Part shown: one piece after another, positions 8,870 to 17,561 of the stretch
Layout: every line of letters starts with the position of its first letter
How positions within the stretch are numbered: position 1 is the first letter of the stretch
From: an uncultured Prevotellaceae bacterium
Lineage (GTDB): Bacteria > Bacteroidota > Bacteroidia > Bacteroidales > Bacteroidaceae
Assembly (NCBI GenBank): GCA_946541275.1
Contig: CAMNJH010000002.1
Coordinates: 1 to 58,664 of the forward strand
Direction: 5' to 3'
DNA: 58,664 bases
The notes under the pieces: generated by a model
Told to the model about the DNA's origin: nothing
Database searches by the model: none
The model's input: the letters and a program-made list of their open reading frames with translations, nothing else
Translations under genes and position numbers: made by a program

Positions 8870-9784
8870 ATGACCAATGACAAGAGTACTTCACGAATGA
8901 TGACGGGCTATCTGCGCTATCTGCGATTACAGCGCAGCCTGTCGGGCAATACGCTCGATGCCTACAAGCACGATGTGGAAAAGCTGTTGCGCTTCCTGCA
9001 GGGCGAAGGCAAGAACCCGGAAGAGGCCATGCTGGAGGACCTGCAGACCTTTGCCGCCCAGCTGCACGACATTGGCGTGGGGCCGCGTTCGCAGTGCCGC
9101 ATACTGAGCGGAGTGCGCTCTTTCTATCGTTATCTGGTGATGGACGGCTATCTGGAAGACGATCCTACGGAGCTGCTGGAGAGCCCAGTGCTGGGCGAGC
9201 ATCTGCCAGAATTTCTCACTGTTGACGAGGTGGACCAGTTGGAGAGCAGTATCGACTTGTCCAAGCCCGAGGGCCATCGTAATCGTGCCATCATTGAAGT
9301 ACTGTTCTCGTGCGGATTGCGCGTCAGCGAGCTGGTGGCGCTCAAGTGGTCACAGCTCTATCAGCAGGAGCGCTATCTGCGCATCCTGGGAAAAGGATCA
9401 AAGGAGCGGCTGGTGCCCATTTCCGACCAGGCCCTGAAGGAGATAGACCTGTACTTGCCTTGGCGGAATGAGCTTAAAATAAAGCCGGGCGAGGAGGACT
9501 ACATCTTCCTGAACCGGAGGGGAGCCCACCTGACGCGCACCATGATTCTGATTATGCTGAAACAGCAGGCTGAGCTGGCGGGCATCAAGAAGACCATCTC
9601 CCCCCATACGCTGCGCCACTCCTTTGCCACGGCGCTGCTCGAGGGCGGTGCTGACTTGCGCGTCATTCAGGCGCTGCTGGGCCATGAGTCGATAGGGACT
9701 ACCGAGATTTACACCCATATCACCATGCAGACGTTGCGCCGTGAGGTGCTGGAGCATCATCCGCGCAACATGAAGCACGACTGA
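8870..9784 (+). CDS. xerD: Tyrosine recombinase XerD
   Basis: Site-specific recombinase expected to resolve chromosome dimers at dif. 304 residues, standard length. The N-terminal SAM-like DNA-binding domain covers 8-100. The catalytic domain carries R151 (SCGLRVSELVAL), K175 (GKGSKERLVP), H246 and R249 (SPHTLRHSFAT), H272 (LLGHESI) and nucleophile Y281 (EIYTHI). The chromosomal, housekeeping context and lack of nearby excisionase or att sites favour XerD over a mobile-element integrase. I did not find a dif site in the window. Confidence 0.9.
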   Translation: MTNDKSTSRMMTGYLRYLRLQRSLSGNTLDAYKHDVEKLLRFLQGEGKNPEEAMLEDLQTFAAQLHDIGVGPRSQCRILSGVRSFYRYLVMDGYLEDDPTELLESPVLGEHLPEFLTVDEVDQLESSIDLSKPEGHRNRAIIEVLFSCGLRVSELVALKWSQLYQQERYLRILGKGSKERLVPISDQALKEIDLYLPWRNELKIKPGEEDYIFLNRRGAHLTRTMILIMLKQQAELAGIKKTISPHTLRHSFATALLEGGADLRVIQALLGHESIGTTEIYTHITMQTLRREVLEHHPRNMKHD

Positions 9785-9790
9785 CAGGTC

Positions 9791-10771
9791 CTATTCCAGA
9801 AAGCTGAGCGTAGTGCCCTGCGGGGTGACGGTCAGTCGCACGCGGCTTCCTTCAATCATGGGGAAGTTGGGGCGTGCATGACCCACGGGGAATCCGTAGC
9901 ATACGGGTATGTCATAATGCTGCAAATACTCGTGAAGCATGTGGTTCATGTCGTCGAAATCGCTCTGCGGATACTTATATTTGGTGAAATGGCCCACGAT
10001 GATTCCCCTCAGGCGGCCCAGTATGCCGCGTATCTCCAGCAGATGCAGCATGCGGTCAACCTTCGACATCTGCTCATCGGTGTCTTCAATAAACAGAATC
10101 AGGTCGTTGTGCTGGTTGAGGAAGTCATAGGGCGAACCGGCCAGTCCGCAGAACACAGACATATTACCCCCCACCAGTATGCCTTCAGCCTGTCCCAGCT
10201 GGTTCAGCTGGTGTGGCGGCAGCTGATAGTGGGGCAGTTGTCCCCGCAGCAGCTGTTGCAACATGACGCTCACGCTGTCGGTTCCCCCCTGTGCGGCAAT
10301 GGCGTGGCACATGGAACCATGAATGCTCATCACGCCGGCCTGCACCATGGCGCTGTGCAGGGCGGTGGCATCGCTGAAGCCGATGAGCCATTTGGGCTGA
10401 TGACTGAACTCCGACAAGGGGATATGATGCAAAAGCTGTACGGCGCCGTCGCCCCCACGGGTGCACATGATGGCGCGGATGGTGCTGTCGCGCAATGCCC
10501 AAAGCAAATCGGCCGAGCGCTCATCCACGGTACCGGCAAAGTCATGGTAATTGCATAGGGCATGAGGCCCCACCACGGGTTCATAGCCCCACTGCCGCAG
10601 GATGTCACAGCCTTCCACCACCGTCTTTTCCTCGGGCACGCTGGAGGGCGAGATGACGGCAATGCGGTCGCCGGGCTGCAGGAAAGGTGGGCGCACCAGC
10701 TGGCGCTGACCATGGGCGGTCAGCGAAAGCAGTACTGAGACGGCTATCAGGAGCAGCGAACGTGCGTTCAT
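9791..10771 (-). CDS. LD-carboxypeptidase (peptidase S66, LdcA-like)
   Basis: Cleaves the terminal D-Ala from muropeptide tetrapeptides in cell-wall recycling. Residues 1-21 are a signal peptide (MNARSLLLIAVSVLLSLTAHG), so this copy is exported. The S66 pattern is present: DRIAVISPSS near 35-44, TRGGDGAVQLL at 104-114, and the nucleophile S133 in IGFSDATALHS; ILVGGNMSVFCGLAGSPY and GIIVGHF follow. 326 residues. Its start overlaps the stop of the upstream ATPase gene by 4 bp, implying translational coupling. Confidence 0.9.
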   Translation of the reverse strand: MNARSLLLIAVSVLLSLTAHGQRQLVRPPFLQPGDRIAVISPSSVPEEKTVVEGCDILRQWGYEPVVGPHALCNYHDFAGTVDERSADLLWALRDSTIRAIMCTRGGDGAVQLLHHIPLSEFSHQPKWLIGFSDATALHSAMVQAGVMSIHGSMCHAIAAQGGTDSVSVMLQQLLRGQLPHYQLPPHQLNQLGQAEGILVGGNMSVFCGLAGSPYDFLNQHNDLILFIEDTDEQMSKVDRMLHLLEIRGILGRLRGIIVGHFTKYKYPQSDFDDMNHMLHEYLQHYDIPVCYGFPVGHARPNFPMIEGSRVRLTVTPQGTTLSFLE

Positions 10772-11559
10772 GGCTCTCTCATTACTATAATGGTCAGTGA
10801 CTGGGGGTCAAAGCTGACCCCGTTGCTGTTCTCAATGAAGTCTGTCAGCACCCCCTGGTCGGCCAGTTCTCGCGGAGTGCCGATAATGATGCCCGTGGGC
10901 GTCATCAGCCACAGGCGGTCGGCTACCTGCAGGGCCAGCTCCAAGTCGTGGGTGGACAGGAAGATGGTTTTTTGTGCTTCCCGGCTGATGTGTCGAAGCA
11001 GTGTGAGTGTCTCCACCTTGCTAGGGTAGTCAAGGAAGGCGGTAGGCTCGTCCAGGAAGATGATGCTGGTCTGCTGTGCCAGTGCCTTGGCAATCATCAC
11101 TTTCTGCCGCTCGCCGTCGCTCAGCGTGGTCACCATCCGCTCTGTCAGCTCGCCAATGCCCACCATGCCGATGGCCTCGTTCACAACCCGCACGTCATTG
11201 TCGTCCAGGCGGCCCCAGAAGCCAGTGTAGGGTGAGCGCCCCATGGCCACCATCTCGCCTACGGTCATCTGCTGTACGTTGGGCCGTTCGGTCAGCACCA
11301 CCCCTAGCAGGCGTGCCAGCTCCTTGTCGGTGTAGTCCTCAATGTCGCGTCCTTCTATGGTGATGCTTCCTCCCAGCTTGGGCTGAAAAGCTGAGAGCGT
11401 GCGTAGCAGTGTTGATTTTCCGGCGCCGTTGCGCCCCAGCAGGCAAGTCAGTTCGCCACGGCAGATGCTGGCCGTGATGCCGCTGGCTACCGTTTTTATG
11501 TCGCGGCGGGTTCTATAGCCTATACTGACGTTGGTCAGCTGAATGGTTTCGTTTGTCAT
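10768..11559 (-). CDS. ABC transporter ATP-binding protein, FecE/BtuD type (orphan)
   Basis: ATPase of the iron-siderophore/cobalamin importer family. 263 residues with Walker A GRNGAGKST (42-50), signature LSDGE (146-150), Walker B IIFLDE (166-171) and H-loop histidine at about 204 (LSTHDLE). The stretch VGEMVAMGRSPYTGFWG is characteristic of FecE-type ATPases. No FecCD-type permease or binding protein lies nearby in the window; the only partner is the LD-carboxypeptidase, overlapping by 4 bp. The -7 box is 4 nt before the ATG. Confidence 0.9.
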   Translation of the reverse strand: MTNETIQLTNVSIGYRTRRDIKTVASGITASICRGELTCLLGRNGAGKSTLLRTLSAFQPKLGGSITIEGRDIEDYTDKELARLLGVVLTERPNVQQMTVGEMVAMGRSPYTGFWGRLDDNDVRVVNEAIGMVGIGELTERMVTTLSDGERQKVMIAKALAQQTSIIFLDEPTAFLDYPSKVETLTLLRHISREAQKTIFLSTHDLELALQVADRLWLMTPTGIIIGTPRELADQGVLTDFIENSNGVSFDPQSLTIIVMREP

Positions 11560-11563
11560 GGTG

Positions 11564-11571
11564 CAAAGATA
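11564..11571 (-). promoter_or_regulatory. -7 box of the ABC ATPase gene, 4 nt before ATG
   Basis: Minus-strand TATCTTTG, then CACC, then the ATG at 11559. Such close spacing implies a leaderless transcript. Confidence 0.6.
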
Positions 11572-11615
11572 CGAATTATTTCACAAACAAGGCGCTATAA
11601 TTCACAATTATTTAG

Positions 11616-11623
11616 TACTTTTG
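11616..11623 (+). promoter_or_regulatory. -7 box of the RluA-type gene, 4 nt before GTG
   Basis: TACTTTTG followed by CATC and the GTG at 11628. It mirrors the divergent ABC ATPase promoter 44 bp away. Confidence 0.6.
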
Positions 11624-11627
11624 CATC

Positions 11628-13259
11628 GTGGAAGAGGCTTTTCATTTGCTAGAAGGCAGCGGCTACGAGTTGCCTGCCAACCTGAACAATCCGTTCAGCT
11701 ATACCCCGCATCCGCTCTGCATGGCGGCGGCACGTCGGGTGTGCGCCTATTTGGATGAACAGTCCGAATGGAGCGAAGAACTGGCAGCTGGCAAGATGCT
11801 GGGCGTGCTGGTCTGCCAGGATGACTGTGGGCGGCTGGGATTCTTGGCGGCGTATAGTGGCCAGCTGGGCGGACGCGAGGACTGGCCCTGGTTTGTGCCC
11901 GCTGTGTTCGACTATCTGCAGCCCACGGGCTACTTCAAAGGCGAGGAGGCAGCCATCTCTGCCATCAACCACAGGATAGAACAATTGGAGCAGTCGGCAG
12001 AGATGAAATCAGCGAAGGCTGCCGTTCAGCAGTTGCAACAGCAAGAGCAGGAGGAGTTGGCCGCCTACAAACAAATGATGCAGGCAGCCAGGGAGCGACG
12101 CCATTTACTCCGGCAGGCTGGCGATGACAGGGAAGAACTGACGCGAGAGAGCCAATTCCAGAAAGCCGAGTTGCGTAGGCTGAAAGCTCGCTGGAGCGAC
12201 AAGGTGGAGGAGGCCGAGCGCAGGTTGATGCCGCTGGAGGATAGCATCAACGCATTGAAGGAAGAGCGCAAGCGCCGTTCAGATGCCCTTCAGCGCTGGC
12301 TCTTCGACCAGTTTCTGATGCAGAATGTGAAGGGCGAGCGTCGCACGCTGACCAGCATTTTTGCCCCTACGGCCCAGGGTGTTCCCCCATCAGGGGCTGG
12401 TGAGTGCTGTGCTCCGAAGTTGCTGCAATACGCTTTTACCCATGGTCTGCGACCACTGGCCATTGCTGAGTTCTGGCAGGGCCGTTCGCCCAGAATGGAA
12501 GTGCGTCATCACGGCCAGTACTACCCTGCCTGCAGGGGCAAGTGCAAGCCCATATTAGAATGGATGCTGGACCAGGATGGCCTGGCCGATGGTCAGCCTC
12601 AGACCGAAGCACAGTCAGTAGCCGAAGGCCTTTCCATTGTGTATGAGGATTCCTGTCTCGTGGTTGTGAATAAGCCAGCGGGACTGCTCAGCGTGCGAGG
12701 AAAAACGGGCGGTGAGTCGGTGGAGAGCCTGCTTAGAGCCCGCTATGGCCGGGTCTTCATGGTGCACCGCTTAGACCAGGACACTTCGGGCCTGCTGGTG
12801 GTGGCCCTCACGGTCGAGGCTTATCACGCCTTGCAGCCCCAGTTCATGCCCGATGTGGAGCCAGCAGGAAATGGGCACTGCAGGGTGAGCAAGAAGTATA
12901 TGGCTTTGTTGGAAGGGGTGGTCCATGGCCATGGCACCATTAGCCTGCCCTTGCGACCTGACCTGACCGACCGCCCTCGCCAGGTGGTTGACCACACTCA
13001 TGGCAAGGAGGCCGTGACTGACTACGAGGTGCTCAGCGTGGCCGATGGCCTGACGCGCATAGCCCTCATCCCCCGCACGGGGCGCACTCACCAGTTGCGC
13101 ATGCACTGTGCCCATGCCGAAGGTCTGGCCACGCCCATCGTCGGCGACCGCCTATACGGCAAGCCAGCCCAGCGGCTGTGTCTGCATGCCGCTGAGCTGG
13201 CTTTCTATCATCCGATGACGGGTGAGCGAATGCATTTCACGTCGCCCGTACCCTTTTAG
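11628..13259 (+). CDS. RluA-family RNA pseudouridine synthase with long N-terminal extension
   Basis: Isomerises uridine in rRNA or tRNA. The catalytic domain fills the C-terminal third: VVVNKPAGLLSVRGK, HRLDQDTSGLLV with catalytic Asp383, then LIPRTGRTHQLRMH and GDRLYG. The first 330 residues are an extension with NPFSYTPHPLC near the start and a charged coiled coil at about 112-219. This long architecture recurs in Bacteroidetes RluA paralogues. Start: GTG at 11628, because the next in-frame ATG would remove the conserved N-terminal segment. The target uridine is unknown. Its stop is 6 bp from the convergent CoA-transferase gene. Confidence 0.88.
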   Translation: MEEAFHLLEGSGYELPANLNNPFSYTPHPLCMAAARRVCAYLDEQSEWSEELAAGKMLGVLVCQDDCGRLGFLAAYSGQLGGREDWPWFVPAVFDYLQPTGYFKGEEAAISAINHRIEQLEQSAEMKSAKAAVQQLQQQEQEELAAYKQMMQAARERRHLLRQAGDDREELTRESQFQKAELRRLKARWSDKVEEAERRLMPLEDSINALKEERKRRSDALQRWLFDQFLMQNVKGERRTLTSIFAPTAQGVPPSGAGECCAPKLLQYAFTHGLRPLAIAEFWQGRSPRMEVRHHGQYYPACRGKCKPILEWMLDQDGLADGQPQTEAQSVAEGLSIVYEDSCLVVVNKPAGLLSVRGKTGGESVESLLRARYGRVFMVHRLDQDTSGLLVVALTVEAYHALQPQFMPDVEPAGNGHCRVSKKYMALLEGVVHGHGTISLPLRPDLTDRPRQVVDHTHGKEAVTDYEVLSVADGLTRIALIPRTGRTHQLRMHCAHAEGLATPIVGDRLYGKPAQRLCLHAAELAFYHPMTGERMHFTSPVPF

Positions 13260-13265
13260 TTTCTC

Positions 13266-14771
13266 TTATTTCACGTACTCCGAGAAGTCCGTCAGGTGCA
13301 TGTCACCCTTGCGGGCCAGCGTGTCGTGCATGGCGAAGGCTGCGGTGAGGCAGTGGCGTGTGTGGCCGCCGGTGCCCAGCTTCAAGTATTCGCGTAGCAG
13401 CGGACGGTAGTCGGGGTGTGCACAGTTCTCGATGATGAGCTCGGCACGCTGCATGGGGCTATGGCCGCGCAGGTCGGCGATACCTTGCTCAGTGACGATG
13501 ATGTTCACATCGTGCTCCGAGTGGTCCTGATGGCTGACGAAGGGCACTATCGACGAGATGAGGCCGCCCTTGGCTGTCGACGGGCAGGTGAAGATGCTCA
13601 GGTAGGCATTGCGCTCGAAGTCGCCGCTGCCACCGATGCCGTTCATCATCTTCGTGCCGCTGATGTGAGTGGAGTTCACGTTGCCGTAGATGTCGCACTC
13701 GATGGCGGTGTTGATGGCGATGACGCCGAGACGGCGGATGACGGCAGGGTGGTTCGAGATTTCACTCTGGCGCAGCGTCAGGTGGTCCTTGAAGTAGCCG
13801 ATGTTGTCGTAGACCTGCATCAGGCACTCGTTCGAGACGGTGAGCGAGCAGGCCGAGGCGTCCTTCACGCGGCCGTTGAGCATCATGTCGATGACGGAGT
13901 TCTGGATGACCTCGGTGTAGATGTTGAAGTCGGGCACGTGTTTGTCCTCGCCCAGTGCGCCCAGGATGGCGTTGGCGGTCGAGCCTACACCGCTCTGCAG
14001 GGGCAGGAACTCCTTGGGGATGCGGCCGGCATGGAGCTCGGAGACGAGGAACTCAGCCGTGAGGTAGCCAATCTTGTCGGTCACGGGGTCGCTGTCCTTG
14101 AAGGCGCGTGCCTCGTCGGGCAGGTCGCACTCCACCACGCCTACAATCTTCTCGCGGGGGATGGATACGTAGGGCTTGCCGATACGGTCGCCTACATTGA
14201 AGATGGGGATGGGCTTGCGGTAGGGCGGGTCAAGGGGTTCATAGACGTCGTGGATGTACTTGGCGTTGGGGCTGTGGAAATGATTCAGCTCCAGAATGAC
14301 CTTCTTGGCCAGACGGGCTGCCGTGGGGCTGATGCCGCCGGCGGCGGTAAGATAAACGCGGAATTCGTCGCCCACTTCCTCAATGTCGCAGACCTCCAGG
14401 ATGGCCCAGTCCACCTGTCCGTAGAAGCCATAGCGCAGCTCCTGTGCCATGTGGCTCAGGTGCAAGTCGTTGTAGGGGATCTCGCCCATGTTCACGTGCT
14501 TGCGGAAGTCGGGGTTGGTGGTGTAGGGAGCGCGATACTTTATTGCCTGTGCGGCGGCCAGGTCGCCATCGGTGCTCTGCCCGGTGGAGGCGCCAGTGAA
14601 GATGCCCACCTTGAACTCGCGTCCGGCCTCGTGCTCCTTCACTGCAATCTTGGCCAGCTCCTTGGTTGTTGCCTTGGCCACGCCAGCGGGCGTGAAGCCA
14701 CTCATGGCGATGTTGTCGCCGTTCTTAATCAGCGCTGCTGCTTCAGCAGCTGTCATGCGTGTATAAGCCAT
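13266..14771 (-). CDS. Acetyl-CoA hydrolase/transferase family protein (succinyl-CoA:acetate CoA-transferase type)
   Basis: Moves CoA between acyl groups, most likely succinyl-CoA and acetate, in fermentative succinate/acetate/propionate metabolism. 501 residues from the ATG at 14771 (an upstream in-frame start would fall inside the promoter). Motifs: MSGFTPAGVAK at 23-33, LQSGVGSTANAILGAL with GVGSTANAI at 261-269, the candidate catalytic Glu287 in IYTEVIQ, and MNGIGGSGDF, ITEQGIADLRG further on. The promoter is the left arm of a perfect 29-bp inverted repeat shared with the divergent YfhO gene. Confidence 0.93.
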   Translation of the reverse strand: MAYTRMTAAEAAALIKNGDNIAMSGFTPAGVAKATTKELAKIAVKEHEAGREFKVGIFTGASTGQSTDGDLAAAQAIKYRAPYTTNPDFRKHVNMGEIPYNDLHLSHMAQELRYGFYGQVDWAILEVCDIEEVGDEFRVYLTAAGGISPTAARLAKKVILELNHFHSPNAKYIHDVYEPLDPPYRKPIPIFNVGDRIGKPYVSIPREKIVGVVECDLPDEARAFKDSDPVTDKIGYLTAEFLVSELHAGRIPKEFLPLQSGVGSTANAILGALGEDKHVPDFNIYTEVIQNSVIDMMLNGRVKDASACSLTVSNECLMQVYDNIGYFKDHLTLRQSEISNHPAVIRRLGVIAINTAIECDIYGNVNSTHISGTKMMNGIGGSGDFERNAYLSIFTCPSTAKGGLISSIVPFVSHQDHSEHDVNIIVTEQGIADLRGHSPMQRAELIIENCAHPDYRPLLREYLKLGTGGHTRHCLTAAFAMHDTLARKGDMHLTDFSEYVK

Positions 14772-14797
14772 TTTTAATTGAGTAGTAGTTAAAATTA

Positions 14798-14939
14798 CGT
14801 GCAAAGGTAAGAAAAAGTTAGGAGTTAGGAGCGTGGAGCCATGAGTTATCGCAGGCGAGTTAACATTTTTTATTCTTTGCGTGGGAAAAATTCTCCATCT
14901 CCTATCCCCAAACTCCTAACTTTTTCTTACCTTTGCACG
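14798..14939. repeat. Perfect 29-bp inverted repeat containing both divergent promoters
   Basis: The left arm 14798-14826 and right arm 14911-14939 are exact reverse complements, separated by 84 bp. Each arm carries TACCTTTG pointing outward (minus strand 14802-14809 for the CoA-transferase; plus strand 14928-14935 for YfhO), with AACTCCTAAC upstream of it. The spacer holds a third TTTG-type box (TTATTCTTTGC, near 14870-14880). A similar promoter-flanking sequence occurs upstream of ftsX. Confidence 0.9.
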
Positions 14940-14956
14940 CAAAATCAGCTGGAAAC

Positions 14957-17527
14957 ATGAAGAAGGAACTGAAGCGCTGGCTGCCCGACGTACTGGCAGT
15001 CGTATTTTTTGCCCTGTTGGCCTTTGCCTATTTCTATCCCGCCGTCACCGATGGTCGTATTCTCTATCTGGAAGATGCCTCCGCAGGCGTAGGGGCCGGC
15101 GAGGAGGCGCGCCAGTACTATGATAAGACGGGCGAAGTAACCCGTTGGACCAATGCGCTGTTCGGTGGCATGCCTACCTACCAGATTTCCCCGTCGTACG
15201 ACAGCACGAAGACCCTCTCATTCTTTGAGAAGGCCTACCATCTGTGGCTGCCCAACTACGTGTGGTATTTGTTTGCCTATCTGCTGGGATTCTACATCCT
15301 GCTCCGGGCTTTCAACTTCAAGTCCTATCTGGCAGCGCTGGGCAGTATACTGTGGGCCTTCAGTACCTACTTCCTGATTATCATTGCAGCCGGACATCTG
15401 TGGAAGGTCATGGCGCTGGTCTACCTGCCGCCAATGATTGCCGGTATTGTGCTGGCCTATAAGGGCAAGTATATCAGCGGACTCATTGTGACGGCCATCT
15501 TCGCCACCTTCGAGATGCATCCCAACCACCAGCAGATGCCCTACTACTACATGTTCATCATCCTGGCCATGGTGATAGCCTATCTGGTGGAGGCCATCCG
15601 CCAGAAGCAGCTTGCTCACTTCATGAAAGCCACGGCAGTCTGCCTGGTGGGAGGTGTGCTGGGCCTGATGGTCAACGCCTCCAACCTCTACCACACGTGG
15701 GAATATCAGAAGAACACCATGCGTGGCGGCTCGGAGCTGGTGAACAAGGACAGCAACGACCAGACGAGTGGCGGACTGGAGCGCAGCTACATCACGAACT
15801 ACAGCTATGGCATTGGCGAGACCTGGTCGCTGCTGGTGCCCAACGTGAAGGGTGGCACCTCCAACAAGCTGCTGCAAGATGACGAGAAGGCAAAGAAAAT
15901 ACTGACCGAGCGCCGTGTGGACATAGGCAACGGCCAGTCGGCATCCTGCGCCGAGATACTGGACTTTGTGGACTATCAGTTCCAGCGCCGCATATTCCGT
16001 CAGTATTGGGAAGAGAACCTCATGCCCGGCGCCACGGGCACCAGTGGCCCCGTCTATGTGGGTGCCTTTGTGCTCATGCTCTTCGTGATAGGCCTGTTCG
16101 TGGTGAAAGGCCCCATGAAGTGGGCTCTGCTGGCCGCCACGGTGCTGTCCATCGTGCTGGCATGGGGAAAGAATTTCATGGGTCCCACTGATTTCTTCAT
16201 TGATTTCGTTCCGCTCTACAGCAAGTTCCGCACCGTGGAGAGCATCCTGGTCATTGCCGAGTTCACCATACCGCTGCTGGCCATGCTGGCATTGAAGCGG
16301 ATAGTGGAGGAGCCTGCCTGTATGATGAAGCGGGTGAGCAAGCGCGTGCCCCTGACGCCGCTGGTGCTGGGCTTTACCCTGACGGGAGTGGTGGCCCTGC
16401 TCTTTGCCCTGTTCCCGACGCTGTTCTTCGATTTCACCACTAGCGGTGAGGCCGATGTGTTCAACCAGATTTTCGGTCAGCAGGCTGGCTCGGCCATCCT
16501 GTCGGCGCTGAGCGAGGCCCGCCAGGCCATTTTCACCCCCGACTGCTGGCGCTCCTTCCTCATCATCCTGGTGGGTGCCGTGCTGCTGTGGCTCTATCAG
16601 GCCAGGAAGCTCAAGGCCGTGCCCCTGACGGCAGCCCTTGCGGTGCTCTGTCTGTTCGACCTGTGGCAAGTGAACAAGCGTTATCTGAACGACGAGATGT
16701 TCCAGGACCCCAGCGTGCAGCATACCACTCATGCCATGAAGCCTGTCGACAAAGCCATCTTGCAAGACAAGTCGCTGGACTACCGCGTGTTGAACTTCAC
16801 AACGAGCACGTTCAATGAGAACGAGACCAGCTACTATCACAAGTCCATAGGCGGCTATCATGCTGCCAAGCTGGGCCGCTACCAGGACCTGATAGCCAAC
16901 GCCATTACCCCCGAGATGAAAACCATTGCCGAACATGCTGACAGCATTGCCGGCAGCGAGGCTTACACCGTGCTCAATATGCTGAACACCAAGTACTTCA
17001 TCGTGGGTGATGGCGAGAACGACGCCGTGCTGAATCCCTATGCCTATGGCAATGCCTGGCTGGTGGACAAGGTGAACTACGTGGACAATGCCAACCAGGA
17101 GATGGAGGCCCTGCACAAGACCGACCTGCGCCATGTGGCCGTGGCCGACAAGCAGTTTGAGGCCGTGCTGGGACAGTCGGCCCAGCAGGACAGTACCGCG
17201 CAGGTGGTGCTGAACAGCTACGAGCCCAACCAGCTGAACTACACTGTTGACAGCCCCACGGGCGGCGTGCTGGTGTTCTCGGAGATTTACTATCCAGGCT
17301 GGCGTGCCACCATTGATGGAAAGGAAGTGGAGCTGGGGCGTGTGAACTATGTGCTCCGAGCCCTCCACATTGACGGCGGTCATCACGCCGTGGAGCTCAC
17401 ATTCAAGCCTACTACCGTAAAGACTACCGAGACCATTGCCTATATAGCTTTCGGTGTCCTGCTGCTCTTGCTGTTGGCCCTTGTGGCCCTGCAGGTGTAC
17501 AGGCTGCGAGTGGCCCGGAAAGGCTGA
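14957..17527 (+). CDS. YfhO family integral membrane protein
   Basis: Large polytopic membrane protein of 856 residues related to YfhO, a GT-C-like family implicated in glycosylating lipoteichoic acid in Firmicutes; its role in Bacteroidetes is not established. Visible features: a first membrane span (VLAVVFFALLAFAYFYP), an extracytoplasmic loop with FGGMPTYQIS, at least ten further hydrophobic spans through about residue 555, a soluble beta-rich region with YNLGRYQDL-like and YYPGWRATIDG motifs near 775, and a last span near 835-850. ATG 14957 is preferred over upstream TTG 14933, which lies within the -7 box. Confidence 0.85.
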   Translation: MKKELKRWLPDVLAVVFFALLAFAYFYPAVTDGRILYLEDASAGVGAGEEARQYYDKTGEVTRWTNALFGGMPTYQISPSYDSTKTLSFFEKAYHLWLPNYVWYLFAYLLGFYILLRAFNFKSYLAALGSILWAFSTYFLIIIAAGHLWKVMALVYLPPMIAGIVLAYKGKYISGLIVTAIFATFEMHPNHQQMPYYYMFIILAMVIAYLVEAIRQKQLAHFMKATAVCLVGGVLGLMVNASNLYHTWEYQKNTMRGGSELVNKDSNDQTSGGLERSYITNYSYGIGETWSLLVPNVKGGTSNKLLQDDEKAKKILTERRVDIGNGQSASCAEILDFVDYQFQRRIFRQYWEENLMPGATGTSGPVYVGAFVLMLFVIGLFVVKGPMKWALLAATVLSIVLAWGKNFMGPTDFFIDFVPLYSKFRTVESILVIAEFTIPLLAMLALKRIVEEPACMMKRVSKRVPLTPLVLGFTLTGVVALLFALFPTLFFDFTTSGEADVFNQIFGQQAGSAILSALSEARQAIFTPDCWRSFLIILVGAVLLWLYQARKLKAVPLTAALAVLCLFDLWQVNKRYLNDEMFQDPSVQHTTHAMKPVDKAILQDKSLDYRVLNFTTSTFNENETSYYHKSIGGYHAAKLGRYQDLIANAITPEMKTIAEHADSIAGSEAYTVLNMLNTKYFIVGDGENDAVLNPYAYGNAWLVDKVNYVDNANQEMEALHKTDLRHVAVADKQFEAVLGQSAQQDSTAQVVLNSYEPNQLNYTVDSPTGGVLVFSEIYYPGWRATIDGKEVELGRVNYVLRALHIDGGHHAVELTFKPTTVKTTETIAYIAFGVLLLLLLALVALQVYRLRVARKG

Positions 17528-17561
17528 TGACACACTTCCACCGACACACAACTTGACGCCC

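Noticed and set aside
8870..9784. Tyrosine recombinase considered as a mobile-element integrase
   Set aside because: Length, motif order and housekeeping neighbours fit XerD, and no tRNA, att repeat or mobility gene is nearby.
13416..14777. A 453-codon plus-strand open frame
   Set aside because: Antisense to the CoA-transferase gene; the product is a Val/Asp/Ala-rich composition artefact without motifs or ribosome-binding site.
14798..14939. Inverted repeat considered as a standard phase-variable promoter switch
   Set aside because: Both promoters lie in the repeat arms and point outward in either orientation, so inversion would not turn either gene off. Kept only as a possible recombination site.
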